Shown here: positions 1-8,503 of the stretch, one piece after another
Numbering within the stretch: the stretch's first letter is position 1
How the letters are laid out: each line of letters begins with the position of its first letter
Source: Scleromatobacter humisilvae
Lineage (GTDB): Bacteria; Pseudomonadota; Gammaproteobacteria; Burkholderiales; Burkholderiaceae_C
Length of the DNA stretch: 64,000 nt
Direction of reading: 5' to 3'
Assembly: GCF_023231945.1 (NCBI RefSeq)
Contig: NZ_JAJLJH010000001.1
Location: forward strand, 1,488,001-1,552,000
The notes under the pieces: generated by a model
The model's database searches: none
What the model saw: only the letters and a program-made list of their open reading frames with translations
What the model was told of the DNA's origin: nothing
Translations under genes and position numbers: made by a program

Positions 1-262
1 CAGCGACGCTTTCCGACGTCCTGAACGCTTCCTGCAGATGCTGGTCGCTTGCGAGTGCGACGCCATCGGCCGGCTGGGCCTCGAGGTGCGGCCGTACCCC
101 CAGCGAGCGCGCCTGGCCGCGGCCCTGAAGATCGCGCAGGAAGTCGACACGCGCAGCGTCTCGACGCGGGCGATCGAACAAGGCCTCAAGGGCCCGGCCA
201 TCGCCGACGCGATCCGGCTTGCGCGCATCAAGGCCCTGGCAGCCAACCTCGCGAGCAATTGA
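1..262 (+). CDS. cca: CCA tRNA nucleotidyltransferase, C-terminal fragment
   Basis: This is the 3' end of a gene that begins upstream of the window; it reads in frame from base 2 to the TGA at 260-262, about 86 residues. The visible part contains the RFLQMLVACECDAIGRLGLE stretch typical of the C-terminal region of bacterial multifunctional CCA enzymes (an RF...LL..C..D..GR.G pattern), followed by a short helical tail. The enzyme adds or repairs the CCA end of tRNAs, and the long form also carries an HD phosphohydrolase domain. The catalytic head domain and any HD motif lie outside the window, so the subtype cannot be decided here. Confidence 0.8.
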   Translation, partial: SDAFRRPERFLQMLVACECDAIGRLGLEVRPYPQRARLAAALKIAQEVDTRSVSTRAIEQGLKGPAIADAIRLARIKALAANLASN

Positions 263-355
263 TCCGCCCTGGCGCAGGAGTCTGCTTCTCGCGCTGCCGT
301 TTACACCGCGCGCCGATCCATCGATGATGGGCACGTCCGCAGACCCACCCCCGCC

Positions 356-901
356 ATGAAGATCCCCGCCAAAGAGACCGCCCTCGTCGTCATCGACATG
401 CAGACCATCCTGTTCGACCCCGAGCCGCCCGAGGCCGAGGCGGTCGTCGCGCGCATCAATGGCCTCGCGTCACGCGCGCGCGAGGCTGGCGTGCCGGTCG
501 TGTGGGTGCAGCACGAGACCGCCTCGGGCGACCTCGTGGCCGAGACGCCGGGCTGGCAGTTGCATCCGGGCCTGATGGCGACGCCGTCGGATCTTTTCGT
601 GCGCAAGAAGATGTCCGACGCCTTCCTGCGCACCGAGCTGCACGCGCTGCTGGCCGAGCGCGGCGTGCGCCACGTGACCGTGTGCGGCTACTCGAGCGAG
701 TTCTGCGTCGACTCCAGCGTGCGCGGCGCGGCGTCGCGCGGCTACGCCGTCACGCTGGCCGCCGACGCCCACACCTCGCACGACAAGCCGCACGCCACCG
801 GGCTGCAGATCCGGCTGCACGAGAACGAGACGCTGCGCAACATCAGCAGCTTCCACGTCGCCATCGATGCGGTGCCGGCCGCCGAGATCGCGTTCGGCTG
901 A
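356..901 (+). CDS. isochorismatase-family cysteine hydrolase
   Basis: The 181-residue product is a single-domain cysteine hydrolase of the isochorismatase superfamily, which hydrolyses amide or vinyl-ether bonds in small molecules. The expected triad is visible: Asp14 in VVIDMQ, a lysine at 84 or 85 in FVRKKMSDAF, and nucleophile Cys117 in GYSSEFCVDSS. Length is normal for the family. No good Shine-Dalgarno sequence precedes the ATG, but the VVIDMQ strand begins just inside it, so the start is plausible. The gene stands alone between cca and a convergent AhpD-like gene. The substrate cannot be told from sequence; nicotinamidase, N-carbamoyl hydrolases and uncharacterised amidases share this fold. 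Confidence 0.85.
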   Translation: MKIPAKETALVVIDMQTILFDPEPPEAEAVVARINGLASRAREAGVPVVWVQHETASGDLVAETPGWQLHPGLMATPSDLFVRKKMSDAFLRTELHALLAERGVRHVTVCGYSSEFCVDSSVRGAASRGYAVTLAADAHTSHDKPHATGLQIRLHENETLRNISSFHVAIDAVPAAEIAFG

Positions 902-953
902 ACGTTCCGCCACGAGGGCACGGCGCCGCATCGCCGTCGGCCGGGCCGCAAGC

Positions 954-1307
954 TCAGGCGGCCTGTGCGGCGGCCGAATACGCATCGACCGCGTCCAGCG
1001 TCCGCGCCGAATAGACCATCGCGGCACCCGCATTGAGCGCCACCGCGACACCCAGCGCCTCGGCGATCTCGTCGCGCGTCGCGCCGAGCTTGACCGCTTC
1101 GGCCGTGTGCACCGTGATACAGCCGTCGCAACGCGTCGTGACCGACACGGCCAGCGCGATCAGCTCGCGCGTCTTGGCGTCCAGATGCCCCGTCGACGCG
1201 CCGGCCCTGGACAGCGTCTGATAGCCCTGGACCGTGCCGGGCGAGAGCTTCGCGAATTGGCCGATGCGGCCAGCGAGTTGCTTGCGGTAGTCGAGCCAGT
1301 TCAGCAT
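954..1307 (-). CDS. carboxymuconolactone decarboxylase-family (AhpD-like) protein
   Basis: The 117-residue protein has the carboxymuconolactone decarboxylase/AhpD-like helical fold. Its core motif is RCDGCITVHT, with Cys60, Cys63 and His67, the CxxC...H arrangement of AhpD-type peroxidase partners rather than of the true decarboxylase. Such proteins usually act as small disulfide reductants or alkylhydroperoxidases in the cytosol. AGGAG lies seven bases before the ATG on the minus strand and supports the start. It is convergent with the upstream cysteine hydrolase. The electron donor and substrate are unknown. Confidence 0.85.
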   Translation of the reverse strand: MLNWLDYRKQLAGRIGQFAKLSPGTVQGYQTLSRAGASTGHLDAKTRELIALAVSVTTRCDGCITVHTAEAVKLGATRDEIAEALGVAVALNAGAAMVYSARTLDAVDAYSAAAQAA

Positions 1308-1422
1308 GATCGTCTCCTGCGTTGATCGCGCCGGAGATGTCCGGCGCCGATGCAGGCAGTGTGAGCCGATTGGACGAGACTTTCCATGCCGGGAAGTCCA
1401 CCCGGATTGCTTCAGCGTCTCG

Positions 1423-1614
1423 CTACTTGATCCACGCGATCGCGCTGGCGATCAGCATCAGCACCACGCTGCTGCCCAGCGGCAGGAAGAACGTGCGGCT
1501 GCCGATGCGAAAGCGCAGGTCGCCGGGCAGCTTGCCGAAGCCGTGGCGGCTCATCCAGTCGCCGAAGCGGTTGAAGATGAGCAGGCACAGCAGCAGGACG
1601 AGCAGCAGGCGCAT
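1423..1614 (-). CDS. DUF2905-type small membrane protein
   Basis: This 63-residue protein starts with a hydrophobic helix (residues 2-14), has a polar centre containing GFGKLPGDLRFRIG, and ends with a second hydrophobic helix (about 46-62). The central KLPGD pattern between two transmembrane helices is typical of DUF2905 proteins, whose function is unknown. It lies 11 bases downstream of the MidA-like methyltransferase on the same strand and is probably cotranscribed. The frame stays open far upstream, but the ATG at 1614 gives the normal family length and leaves the upstream gene intact. Confidence 0.75.
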   Translation of the reverse strand: MRLLLVLLLCLLIFNRFGDWMSRHGFGKLPGDLRFRIGSRTFFLPLGSSVVLMLIASAIAWIK

Positions 1615-1625
1615 GGCGCGTCCCG

Positions 1626-2867
1626 CTACAGCATGTGCGAGCGATCGCCCGCGCGAAAGCCGACCGGGTCGAGCTCGCAGCCGCGCGCCAGCGCGATCAC
1701 CTTGAACAGCTCGCCCATCTCGTGCTCGTTGACGAGCTTCTGCGCGTTCGCGCGCTCGCCCACGCTGGCGGCGGCCAGCAGGTCGACCAGGCCGCAGTTG
1801 ATCAGGAAGCGCGCCTGCGAGGTGTAGCCCAGCACCGTCAGGCCGGCCTCCTGGGCCGCCAGCGCGATGCCCGAGAAGTTGACGTGGGCGGTGATGTCCT
1901 TGTCGCCGATGTCGACCAGCGGATCGCCGTCGGCGCGGTGCGCCTGGTGGCACATCAGCGTGCCGCCGATGCGTTGCGGGTGGTAGTACTCGTGCTCGGG
2001 AAAGCCGTAGTCGACCAGGATCGCGACGCCGCGCTGCAGCCGGTCGGCCAGGCTCGCGATGAAGCTCTCGGCGATGGTGTGGATCTCGGTGACGCTGCCG
2101 TCGATGAAGAAGCCGTCCTTCAGCGCGTCCGCGGCCTGGGTCTCGCCTTCGAGCGAGAACGGGGCGTCGAGGTCGGCGAACGCGAAACGATGCGAGCCGT
2201 CGTTGGCCGGATCGACGGCACGTGCCGCAGACGCCGGATCCTGCAAGTCGACGACCCCGCGCTCGTGCCAGCGCCCGCCCGAGCGCTGCAGCAGCTTGAC
2301 GGGCATCGCGTCGAGCACTTCGTTGCCGACGACCACGCCTTCGATCGTCTCGGGCCAGGCATCGAGCCACTGCACGCGCGGCGCGAAGCGCGCGAGGCGC
2401 TGCTGCTGGCGTTCCCGGAGGTGACCCGAGAGCTCGACGATGGTGTAGTCCACGGGCTGGCGCAGCATGCCGTCGTCGTCGGCGTCGTCGGCGTCCAGCG
2501 CCTCCAGGATCTGCTCGGCCAGCGCGCCCGTGCCGGCGCCGAATTCGTAGACGCGACCGGTGGCGGACGCGGCCAGTGCCTCGCGCACCTGCACGGCCAG
2601 CGCGCGGCCGAAAAACGGCGACAATTCGGGGGCGGTGACGAAATCGCTGCCGCCCTCGGGCCCGAGGCCGAAGATGCGGCGTCCGCCGCTGTAGTAGCCG
2701 AGGCCCGGCGCGTAGAGCGCCTCCGCCATGAAGTCGTCGAAGGGCATCCAGCCGCCGGCTTCGGCAATGCGGGACGCGATCCTGGCGACCAGCGCGTCGT
2801 CGGGGCGCGAGGCGGTCGAGGAATCTGTCGTGGCGCCCGGTTCTCCGGGCCTGGAATTGCGCTGCAT
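1626..2867 (-). CDS. MidA/NDUFAF7-family SAM-dependent methyltransferase
   Basis: The 413-residue product matches the MidA family (DUF185), related to mitochondrial NDUFAF7, which methylates an arginine of a complex I subunit. Visible marks are the N-terminal YAPGLGYYSGG segment, the SAM-binding VYEFGAGTGALAEQIL loop, and VVGNEVLDAMPV, all characteristic of the family. The bacterial target is not established. It is divergent from the SDR gene with only 20 bases between start codons, so regulatory sequence must overlap coding DNA. No clear Shine-Dalgarno precedes this start, and a short leader or leaderless message is possible. Confidence 0.85.
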   Translation of the reverse strand: MQRNSRPGEPGATTDSSTASRPDDALVARIASRIAEAGGWMPFDDFMAEALYAPGLGYYSGGRRIFGLGPEGGSDFVTAPELSPFFGRALAVQVREALAASATGRVYEFGAGTGALAEQILEALDADDADDDGMLRQPVDYTIVELSGHLRERQQQRLARFAPRVQWLDAWPETIEGVVVGNEVLDAMPVKLLQRSGGRWHERGVVDLQDPASAARAVDPANDGSHRFAFADLDAPFSLEGETQAADALKDGFFIDGSVTEIHTIAESFIASLADRLQRGVAILVDYGFPEHEYYHPQRIGGTLMCHQAHRADGDPLVDIGDKDITAHVNFSGIALAAQEAGLTVLGYTSQARFLINCGLVDLLAAASVGERANAQKLVNEHEMGELFKVIALARGCELDPVGFRAGDRSHML

Positions 2868-2887
2868 CGAGTCAAATTGTAGGGATC

Positions 2888-3739
2888 ATGGCCACCGCCC
2901 ACCACCCTGACGCCGAAAAGACGTCCCGCCCCGTCGCCCTGGTGACCGGCGCGGCGCGCCGCATCGGGCGCGTCATCGCGCTGGAGCTGGCGCGCGCGGG
3001 CTTCGACATCGCGCTGCACCATCGCGGCGCCAGCCCGCGATCGTTCGCGGAGGCGATGGCGACGGCGGACGAACTGCGCGCCGCCGGCGCCCGCGCGGAG
3101 CCGTTCGCGGCCGACTTCGCCGACCCGTCCGCCACCGCCGCGCTGCTGCCCGCGGTCGCCGAGGCCTTCGGCCGCGTCGACGCCGTCGTCAACAGCGCGT
3201 CGCGCTTCGAGTACGACAGCCCGGCCGCCTTCGACCCCGCGCTGCTCGAATCGCTGACGCGCAGCAACGTGGCCGCGCCGGTCGCGCTCGCGCAGGCGCT
3301 CGCCGCGCAGGCGCGCGAGCAGGCGCCTCACGCGCGCGCGACGCCGTGCGTCGTCAACATCCTCGACCAGAAGCTGCACAACCCGAACCCCGACTATTTC
3401 TCGTACACGCTGACCAAGGCCGCGCTCGCGCAGGCCACGGTGCTGCTCGCGCAGGCGCTCGCGCCCGCGGTGCGCGTGTGCGGCGTGTCGCCGGGCATCA
3501 CGCTCGTGTCCGGCCCGATGGACGAGGACGAGTTCGCCAAGGCCCACAAGCTCACCGCGCTGGGCCGCTCGTCCACGCCCGAGGACATCGCGCGCGCCGT
3601 GCGCTTCCTCATCGAGTCGCCCGCGATCACCGGCGTCGACCTCGCCGTCGACGGCGGCCAGCACCTGATCGGGCAAGCGCGCGACGTCCTGTTTCTCGCC
3701 CGCGACGATCAAAACGCATCCAAGAAGACCTCCGCATGA
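2888..3739 (+). CDS. SDR oxidoreductase, FolM/pteridine reductase-like
   Basis: The 283-residue protein is a short-chain dehydrogenase. The NADP-binding motif TGAARRIGR near residues 20-28 has the TGxxxRIG form common to pteridine reductases and FolM, and the catalytic YTLTK (YxxxK) lies near residues 177-181. FolM reduces dihydromonapterin and, weakly, dihydrofolate in the cytosol. The stop codon overlaps the folB start as ATGA, so the two are translationally coupled, and this folate context strongly favours a pterin substrate. AGGG precedes the ATG by four bases. The exact substrate (dihydromonapterin, dihydrobiopterin or another) is inferred. Confidence 0.8.
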   Translation: MATAHHPDAEKTSRPVALVTGAARRIGRVIALELARAGFDIALHHRGASPRSFAEAMATADELRAAGARAEPFAADFADPSATAALLPAVAEAFGRVDAVVNSASRFEYDSPAAFDPALLESLTRSNVAAPVALAQALAAQAREQAPHARATPCVVNILDQKLHNPNPDYFSYTLTKAALAQATVLLAQALAPAVRVCGVSPGITLVSGPMDEDEFAKAHKLTALGRSSTPEDIARAVRFLIESPAITGVDLAVDGGQHLIGQARDVLFLARDDQNASKKTSA

Positions 3740-4134
3740 ACAGCCTTCTCCACCACCCCACCCTGATGGACTGCCGCCGGCTGTTCCTGCGCAACTACGA
3801 GGTGATGATCAACATCGGCGTGCACGACTTCGAGAAGAAGGGCGAGCAGCGCGTGCTGATCAACGTCGACCTCTACGTGCCGCTCGCGCTGTCCACGCCC
3901 AAGGCCGACCAGCTCGACGAGGTGCTGGACTACGACTTCATCCGCTCGACGATCGCCGTGCGCATGTCCAAGGGCCACGTGCACCTGCAGGAGACGCTGT
4001 GCGACGACGTGCTGGCGCTGATGCTGGCGCATCCGAACGTGCGCGCGGCGCGGGTGTCGACCGAGAAGCCCGACGTCTATCCGGACTGCGAGGCCGTCGG
4101 CGTCGAGGTGTTCGGCCTGAAGGAAGCAGCATGA
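3736..4134 (+). CDS. folB: dihydroneopterin aldolase
   Basis: The 132-residue protein is FolB, which cleaves 7,8-dihydroneopterin to 6-hydroxymethyl-dihydropterin and glycolaldehyde in folate synthesis. It carries the compact FolB fold marks: [22 protein letters not shown] near the N-terminus, [10 protein letters not shown] in the middle, and [19 protein letters not shown] at the end, including the conserved Glu-Lys-Pro. Length is normal. It overlaps the upstream SDR gene and the downstream ttcA gene by four bases each (ATGA), making a tight three-gene operon. The ATG at 3736 removes a long spurious extension that runs inside the SDR gene. Confidence 0.93.
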   Translation: MNSLLHHPTLMDCRRLFLRNYEVMINIGVHDFEKKGEQRVLINVDLYVPLALSTPKADQLDEVLDYDFIRSTIAVRMSKGHVHLQETLCDDVLALMLAHPNVRAARVSTEKPDVYPDCEAVGVEVFGLKEAA

Positions 4135-5075
4135 GCCTCGAACGACAAGACGACCTGATCGCCGAAGCGGCGCCGGCCCAGTTCGACGAGCAGGCCACGG
4201 CCGCGAAGCGCAAGGCGGCCTACGAGATCAACAAGCTGTCGAAGCGCCTGCACCGCCAGGTCGGCGCGGCCATCATCGACTACAACATGATCGAGGAAGG
4301 CGACAAGGTGATGGTGTGCCTGTCCGGCGGCAAGGACAGCTACGCCATGCTCGACATCCTGCTGTCGCTGCGCGAGCGCTCTCCCGTCAAGTTCGAGATG
4401 GTCGCGGTCAACCTCGACCAGAAGCAGCCCGGCTTCCCGGAGCACGTGCTGCCGGACTACCTGCGTGCGCGCGGCGTGCCGTTCCACATCGAGGAGCAGG
4501 ACACCTACTCCATCGTCACGCAGCACATCGAGCCCGGCAAGACGATGTGCTCGCTGTGCTCGCGCCTGCGCCGCGGCATCCTCTACCGCGTGGCCGGCGA
4601 GCTCGGCTGCACCAAGATCGCGCTGGGCCATCATCGCGACGACATCGTCGTGACGATGTTCATGAACATGTTCTTCGGCAGCCGCCTGAAGGGCATGCCG
4701 GCCAAGCTGGTGAGCGACGACGGCCGGAACGTCGTCATCCGGCCGCTCGCCTACGTCGACGAGACCGACCTCGTGCGCTGGGCGAACCACAAGCAGTTCC
4801 CGATCATCCCGTGCACGCTGTGCGGCAGCCAGGACAACCTGCAGCGCGTGCAGGTCAAGCAGATGATCCGCGAGTGGGAGAAGCAGTATCCCGGCCGCAT
4901 CGAGAACATCTTCAGCGCGATGGCCAACATCACGCCGTCGCACATGATGGATCGCCAGCTGTTCCCGTTCACGACCATCCAGGCCAGCGGCCGGCCGGAG
5001 CCCGGCGGCGACATCGCGTTCGACGAGGACGAGACCTGCGCGACGCCGAAGCCGGGCGTGATCCGGATCGTCTGA
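4131..5075 (+). CDS. ttcA: tRNA 2-thiocytidine(32) synthetase TtcA
   Basis: The 314-residue product is TtcA, which thiolates cytidine 32 of certain tRNAs using ATP and an iron-sulfur cluster. The PP-loop SGGKDS is at residues 65-70. Two CxxC pairs are visible, Cys140/Cys143 in [10 protein letters not shown] and Cys228/Cys231 in IPCTLCGSQ, matching the cluster ligands and conserved cysteines of the family. The typical [10 protein letters not shown] stretch closes the conserved region, followed by an acidic tail. The start overlaps the folB stop (ATGA), so tRNA thiolation is coupled to pterin synthesis genes; the order is common in Burkholderiales but has no obvious biochemical link. Confidence 0.95.
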   Translation: MSLERQDDLIAEAAPAQFDEQATAAKRKAAYEINKLSKRLHRQVGAAIIDYNMIEEGDKVMVCLSGGKDSYAMLDILLSLRERSPVKFEMVAVNLDQKQPGFPEHVLPDYLRARGVPFHIEEQDTYSIVTQHIEPGKTMCSLCSRLRRGILYRVAGELGCTKIALGHHRDDIVVTMFMNMFFGSRLKGMPAKLVSDDGRNVVIRPLAYVDETDLVRWANHKQFPIIPCTLCGSQDNLQRVQVKQMIREWEKQYPGRIENIFSAMANITPSHMMDRQLFPFTTIQASGRPEPGGDIAFDEDETCATPKPGVIRIV

Positions 5076-5258
5076 CCGCGTGAACCGCGGCGCGGCCAGG
5101 CGGGATCCACGGACAGCGGCCCGCCGCTCGCGCGCAAGGCCAGCGTCAGCCTCTGGAAAGCGACCCCGCGGGCGCGCCGCGTGCCGGTACATACTCGAGT
5201 TACACGCGGGCGCGATGCTCGCCATCGGGGTGCCGTCGTCGGCATCCGGGAGCCTGAC

Positions 5259-5957
5259 ATGACCCTCATCCACACCACTAGACACCTCGCTGCGCTCGCC
5301 ACGGTCGCGGGCGCGGCGCTGCTCTCCGGCTGCGCCGCCATGAACTCGGTCGACACCTCCGTCGCCACCTTCGGCGAATGGCCCGCGGGCGTCGCGCCGG
5401 GCACCTACGCGTTCGACCGCCTGCCGTCGCAGCAGAAGAATCCGCAGCGCCAGCAGTCGCTGGAGAACGCCGCCGCGCAGGCCCTGGCCGGCGCCGGATT
5501 CCATCCCGCCGCCGACGGCACCAAGCCCGCGGTGATGGTGCAGATCGGCGCGCGCACCGAGCGCTTCGAGCAGGCGCCCTGGGACGATCCGTTCTGGTGG
5601 GGCGGCCCACGCCGCTTCGGCTACGGCGGCTGGGTCGGGCCGGGCCCGTGGGGTCCGTGGGGCCCGTACGGCTACCGGCGCGGCCTCTGGGCCCCGTTCC
5701 CGCCCGAGCCGGACATCTACCTTCATGAAGTCGCGCTGCTGATCCGCGACGCCGATACCGGCAAGGCGCTCTACGAGACGCGCGCCAGCTCCGACGGCTA
5801 CAGCTCGGGCGGCGACCGCCTGCTCGCCGCGATGTTCGACGCCTCGATGAAGGACTTCCCGCGCGCCGACGACCACGCGCACAACGTACGCGTGGAGCTG
5901 CCGATGGTGCCGTCGGCGGCGCCTCCGGCACCGGCCGCGAGCATGCCCAGCGCCTGA
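5259..5957 (+). CDS. DUF4136-type lipoprotein
   Basis: The 232-residue protein begins with a lipoprotein signal peptide ending in a LLSGC lipobox (Cys about residue 24) and is predicted to be anchored in the outer membrane. The body resembles DUF4136 proteins: a YAFDRLP strand near the start and [19 protein letters not shown] in the second half. Between them lies a Trp/Gly/Pro-rich stretch (about residues 107-148, with WGGPRR and [14 protein letters not shown]). Function is unknown. The ATG at 5259 puts the signal peptide at the true N-terminus; the reading frame continues upstream without a signal. It is followed by a dispersed repeat and a hairpin before glmU. Confidence 0.75.
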   Translation: MTLIHTTRHLAALATVAGAALLSGCAAMNSVDTSVATFGEWPAGVAPGTYAFDRLPSQQKNPQRQQSLENAAAQALAGAGFHPAADGTKPAVMVQIGARTERFEQAPWDDPFWWGGPRRFGYGGWVGPGPWGPWGPYGYRRGLWAPFPPEPDIYLHEVALLIRDADTGKALYETRASSDGYSSGGDRLLAAMFDASMKDFPRADDHAHNVRVELPMVPSAAPPAPAASMPSA

Positions 5958-6032
5958 GTCACGGGTTCCCAACTGCCCGCAGGGCCGTCCAAGCTCTCGG
6001 GAAGCGAGGATCGCCATCCGAGCCGAACCGAG

Positions 6033-6070
6033 CGCCCCCTCGGGGGGCAGCGACGGAGGAGCGTGGGGGC
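6033..6070 (+). repeat. dispersed GGGGCAGCGA...GAGCGTGGGGGC intergenic repeat, copy 1
   Basis: A short GC-only element begins with a hairpin-capable run (six C, then T, then six or more G) and continues as GGGCAGCGA...GAGCGTGGGGGC. A second copy lies at about 27757-27810. Similar intergenic elements are, to my recollection, frequent in Burkholderiales genomes. Here it sits between the DUF4136 gene and glmU and may act as a transcript end or RNA-processing site. Confidence 0.55.
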
Positions 6071-6078
6071 CCGATATC

Positions 6079-6111
6079 ATTCCGGTTCCTCACACGAACC
6101 GGAATTTCTTT
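6079..6111 (+). terminator. terminator-like hairpin touching the glmU start codon
   Basis: A perfect 10-base-pair stem (6079-6088 with 6096-6105, seven-base loop CTCACAC) is followed by a T-rich run, TTTCTTT, that ends at the base before the glmU ATG. This has the form of a Rho-independent terminator for upstream transcription. It leaves glmU only a weak GGAA ribosome-binding sequence, buried in the 3' arm, so it may also modulate glmU expression. Confidence 0.6.
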
Positions 6112-7500
6112 ATGGCACTCAGCGTCGTGATCATGGCGGCGGGCAAGGGCACGCGGATGCGCTCGGCGCGGCCGAAGGTGCTGCACGGACTGGGCGGCAA
6201 GCCGCTGCTCGGTCACGTGGTGGCCACGGCCGAGGCCCTCGCGCCCGAGCGCTGCATCGTCGTCACCGGCCACGGCGCCGAGGCCGTCGAGGCCGCCTTC
6301 GCCGGCGAACACCGCGTGTTCGTCCGGCAGATGCCGCAGCTGGGCACCGGCCACGCCGTGCAGCAGGCCGTGCCCGCGCTGCCCGACGACGGCATCACGC
6401 TGGTCCTCAACGGCGACGTGCCGCTGATCCGCGAGGCGACGCTGCGCGCGCTGGTCGACGCCTGCGGCGGCACGAAGCTCGCGCTGCTGACGGTGGATCT
6501 CGCGAACCCGTTCGGCTATGGCCGCATCGTGCGCACCGCCGAAGCCGGCGACGCCGACGGCATCGGCGCGGTGCAGGCGATCGTCGAGGAGAAGGACGCG
6601 ACGCCGCTGCAGCGCCAGATCTCCGAGGTCTACACCGGCATCCTGGCCGCACCGACCGCGTTGCTCAAGCAATGGCTCGCCCGCCTGACCAACCAGAACG
6701 CGCAGGGCGAGTACTACCTGACGGACGTCGTCGCGCACGCGGTGGCCGACGGCGTCGAGGTCTGCACGGCGTCGGCCGCGGACGAGACCGAGGTGCTGGG
6801 CGTCAACAGCCCGCTGCAGCTGGCCGACCTGGAGCGCCGCCTGCAGCGGCGTCACGCCGACGCTCTGATGGAGGCCGGCGTGCGCCTGGCCGACCCGTCG
6901 CGCTTCGACCTGCGAGGCACGCTCGCGTGCGGCATGGATGTCGAGATCGACGTCGGCTGCGTCTTCGAGGGCACGGTGACGATCGCCGACGGCGCGCGCG
7001 TCGGGCCGCATTGCGTGATCCGCGACGCGCAGATCGCGGCAGGGGCGGTGATCCATCCGTTCACGCACATCGAGGGCGCGAGCGTGGGGGCCGGGGCGCT
7101 GATCGGGCCGTTCGCGCGGCTGCGGCCGGGCGCCAGGCTCGGCAGCGAGGTGCACATCGGCAACTTCGTCGAGGTCAAGAATTCGACGCTGGCGGATGGG
7201 GCGAAGGCGAACCACCTGGCCTATCTCGGCGATGCGACCGTCGGCGAGCGCGTCAACTATGGCGCGGGCAGCATCACGGCGAACTACGACGGGGCGAACA
7301 AGCATCGCACCGTGATCGGGGCTGATGTGCACGTCGGATCGAACTGCGTGCTCGTGGCGCCGGTGACGATTGGCGATGGGGCGACGATTGGTGGCGGGTC
7401 GACGATCACCAAGGAAGTGGCGGCGGGGTCGCTGGCCATCGGGCGGGCGCGGCAGGTGGCGTTTGCCGGCTGGTCGCGGCCGCAGAAGAAGGCCAGGTAG
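6112..7500 (+). CDS. glmU: bifunctional GlcN-1-P acetyltransferase / GlcNAc-1-P uridyltransferase
   Basis: The 462-residue enzyme makes UDP-GlcNAc, the precursor of peptidoglycan and lipid A. The N-terminal uridyltransferase has the signature [17 protein letters not shown] at residues 9-25 and an NGDVPL metal-site motif near 103-108. The C-terminal half is a left-handed beta-helix of hexapeptide repeats with the acetyltransferase segment [20 protein letters not shown] and [17 protein letters not shown]. Length is standard. No strong ribosome-binding site is present; a hairpin abuts the start. Codon use drifts to slightly GT-richer third positions in the last 400 bases. UDP-GlcNAc is also the sugar donor used by OGT-type enzymes such as those at 22-28 kb. 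Confidence 0.97.
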   Translation: MALSVVIMAAGKGTRMRSARPKVLHGLGGKPLLGHVVATAEALAPERCIVVTGHGAEAVEAAFAGEHRVFVRQMPQLGTGHAVQQAVPALPDDGITLVLNGDVPLIREATLRALVDACGGTKLALLTVDLANPFGYGRIVRTAEAGDADGIGAVQAIVEEKDATPLQRQISEVYTGILAAPTALLKQWLARLTNQNAQGEYYLTDVVAHAVADGVEVCTASAADETEVLGVNSPLQLADLERRLQRRHADALMEAGVRLADPSRFDLRGTLACGMDVEIDVGCVFEGTVTIADGARVGPHCVIRDAQIAAGAVIHPFTHIEGASVGAGALIGPFARLRPGARLGSEVHIGNFVEVKNSTLADGAKANHLAYLGDATVGERVNYGAGSITANYDGANKHRTVIGADVHVGSNCVLVAPVTIGDGATIGGGSTITKEVAAGSLAIGRARQVAFAGWSRPQKKAR

Positions 7501-7517
7501 TTCGCGGGTTGCTGATC

Positions 7518-7570
7518 GCCTGCGGCGCTTGTTGCCGGCCGCGCAGCGGACGGCAACAAGCGCCGCAGGC
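7518..7570. terminator. 20-bp perfect inverted repeat between convergent genes
   Basis: Arms at 7518-7537 and 7551-7570 are exact reverse complements (20 bases) around a 13-base loop. The element starts 18 bases after glmU and ends seven bases before the end of the uracil-DNA glycosylase gene, which is convergent. It has no T-run, but such a long stem between facing genes is best read as a bidirectional terminator or RNA-stabilising structure. Confidence 0.65.
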
Positions 7571-7576
7571 AAGCGG

Positions 7577-8503
7577 TCAAGGCGCGTCAGCAGTCGCCTT
7601 CGCCAGACACAGGTCCTCCCAGGCCTTCGCCTTGTCCGGCATGTTCCGCAACAGATACGCCGGGTGGTACGTCACGATCACGGGGATGCCTTCATAGCGA
7701 TGCACCCGCCCCCGCAGCTTGCCGATTGCCTCATCCGACTTGAGCAGCTGCTTCACCGCGAAGCGCCCCATCACCAGGATCAGCTTGGGCTGCACCAGCG
7801 CGAGTTGCCGCTTGAGGAACGGCTCGCAGCGCGCCAGTTCGTCCGGCTCCGGATTGCGGTTGCGCGGCGGCCGGCACTTGAGCGTGTTGGCGATGAAGAC
7901 GCGGCGCGCCGGATCGCCGGCCTGGTCGTCCTCGCGGCCCTCGCCGGCGTCGGTGCGGCGCGACTGGCCGACGGCGCGCAGCATCTGGTCGAGCAGTTGG
8001 CCGGCCGGCCCGACGAAGGGTTCGCCCTGCAGGTCTTCCTGCTCGCCCGGCGCCTCGCCGACGATCATCCAGTCGGCCTGCGCGTGGCCGACGCCGAACA
8101 CCGTCTGGCGCCGGCTCTCGCACAGGCCGCAGGCCGTGCACGCGGCGACGGCGTCCTGCAGCGGGCCCCAGGCCAGCGTGGCGATGTGGGCGGCGCGTTC
8201 GGCGAGCGCGGTGTCGGCGATCGTCTCCTGCACGGACGCGGCCGCCGCGGCGATGGTCGTCGCGCGCGCGGGCGCCGGCGCGGGGGCGCGGACGGGCGGC
8301 GCCGCGGGGGCGGTCGCGCGCGGCGGCTGCTGCGCCACCGGGGGCGTCGCGGGAGCTTCGACCACACGCTCGGCGACGGTCGCCTCGGCGGCAGCTTCCG
8401 CGACCGCGGCCGCGGCGACAGCCGGCGGCGCCGAGGCCGCGGGCGACCAAAGCCGCACGCCCATCGCGGCCAGCATGCGCCGTTGACGCTCGCTCCAGCT
8501 CAT
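7577..8503 (-). CDS. family 4 (UdgA/type IV) uracil-DNA glycosylase
   Basis: The 308-residue protein removes uracil from DNA in base excision repair. Motif 1 is GEAPGEQEDLQGEPFVGPAG and motif 2 is YHPAYLLR. Cysteines in CTACGLCESR, TLKCRPP and ARCEPF supply the four ligands of the family's iron-sulfur cluster. Residues about 20-105 form an Ala/Pro/Val-rich low-complexity linker after a short conserved N-terminus (WSERQRRMLAAMGVRLW), a layout seen in Burkholderiales homologues. An insertion rich in charged residues (RRTDAGEGREDDQAGDPA) lies before the FIANTLKC strand. The start overlaps the rimI stop (ATGA), making it the last gene of tsaB-rimI-udg. Confidence 0.9.
   Translation of the reverse strand: MSWSERQRRMLAAMGVRLWSPAASAPPAVAAAAVAEAAAEATVAERVVEAPATPPVAQQPPRATAPAAPPVRAPAPAPARATTIAAAAASVQETIADTALAERAAHIATLAWGPLQDAVAACTACGLCESRRQTVFGVGHAQADWMIVGEAPGEQEDLQGEPFVGPAGQLLDQMLRAVGQSRRTDAGEGREDDQAGDPARRVFIANTLKCRPPRNRNPEPDELARCEPFLKRQLALVQPKLILVMGRFAVKQLLKSDEAIGKLRGRVHRYEGIPVIVTYHPAYLLRNMPDKAKAWEDLCLAKATADAP

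Noticed and set aside
7075-7110. Third copy of the GAGCGTGGGGGC repeat
   Set aside because: The match (GAGCGTGGGGGC at about 7079-7090) lies in frame in glmU codons for the hexapeptide helix and lacks the GGGGCAGCGA part and hairpin, so it is chance.
5959-7572. A 537-codon minus-strand frame opposite glmU
   Set aside because: Antisense shadow; glmU on the plus strand is complete and canonical.
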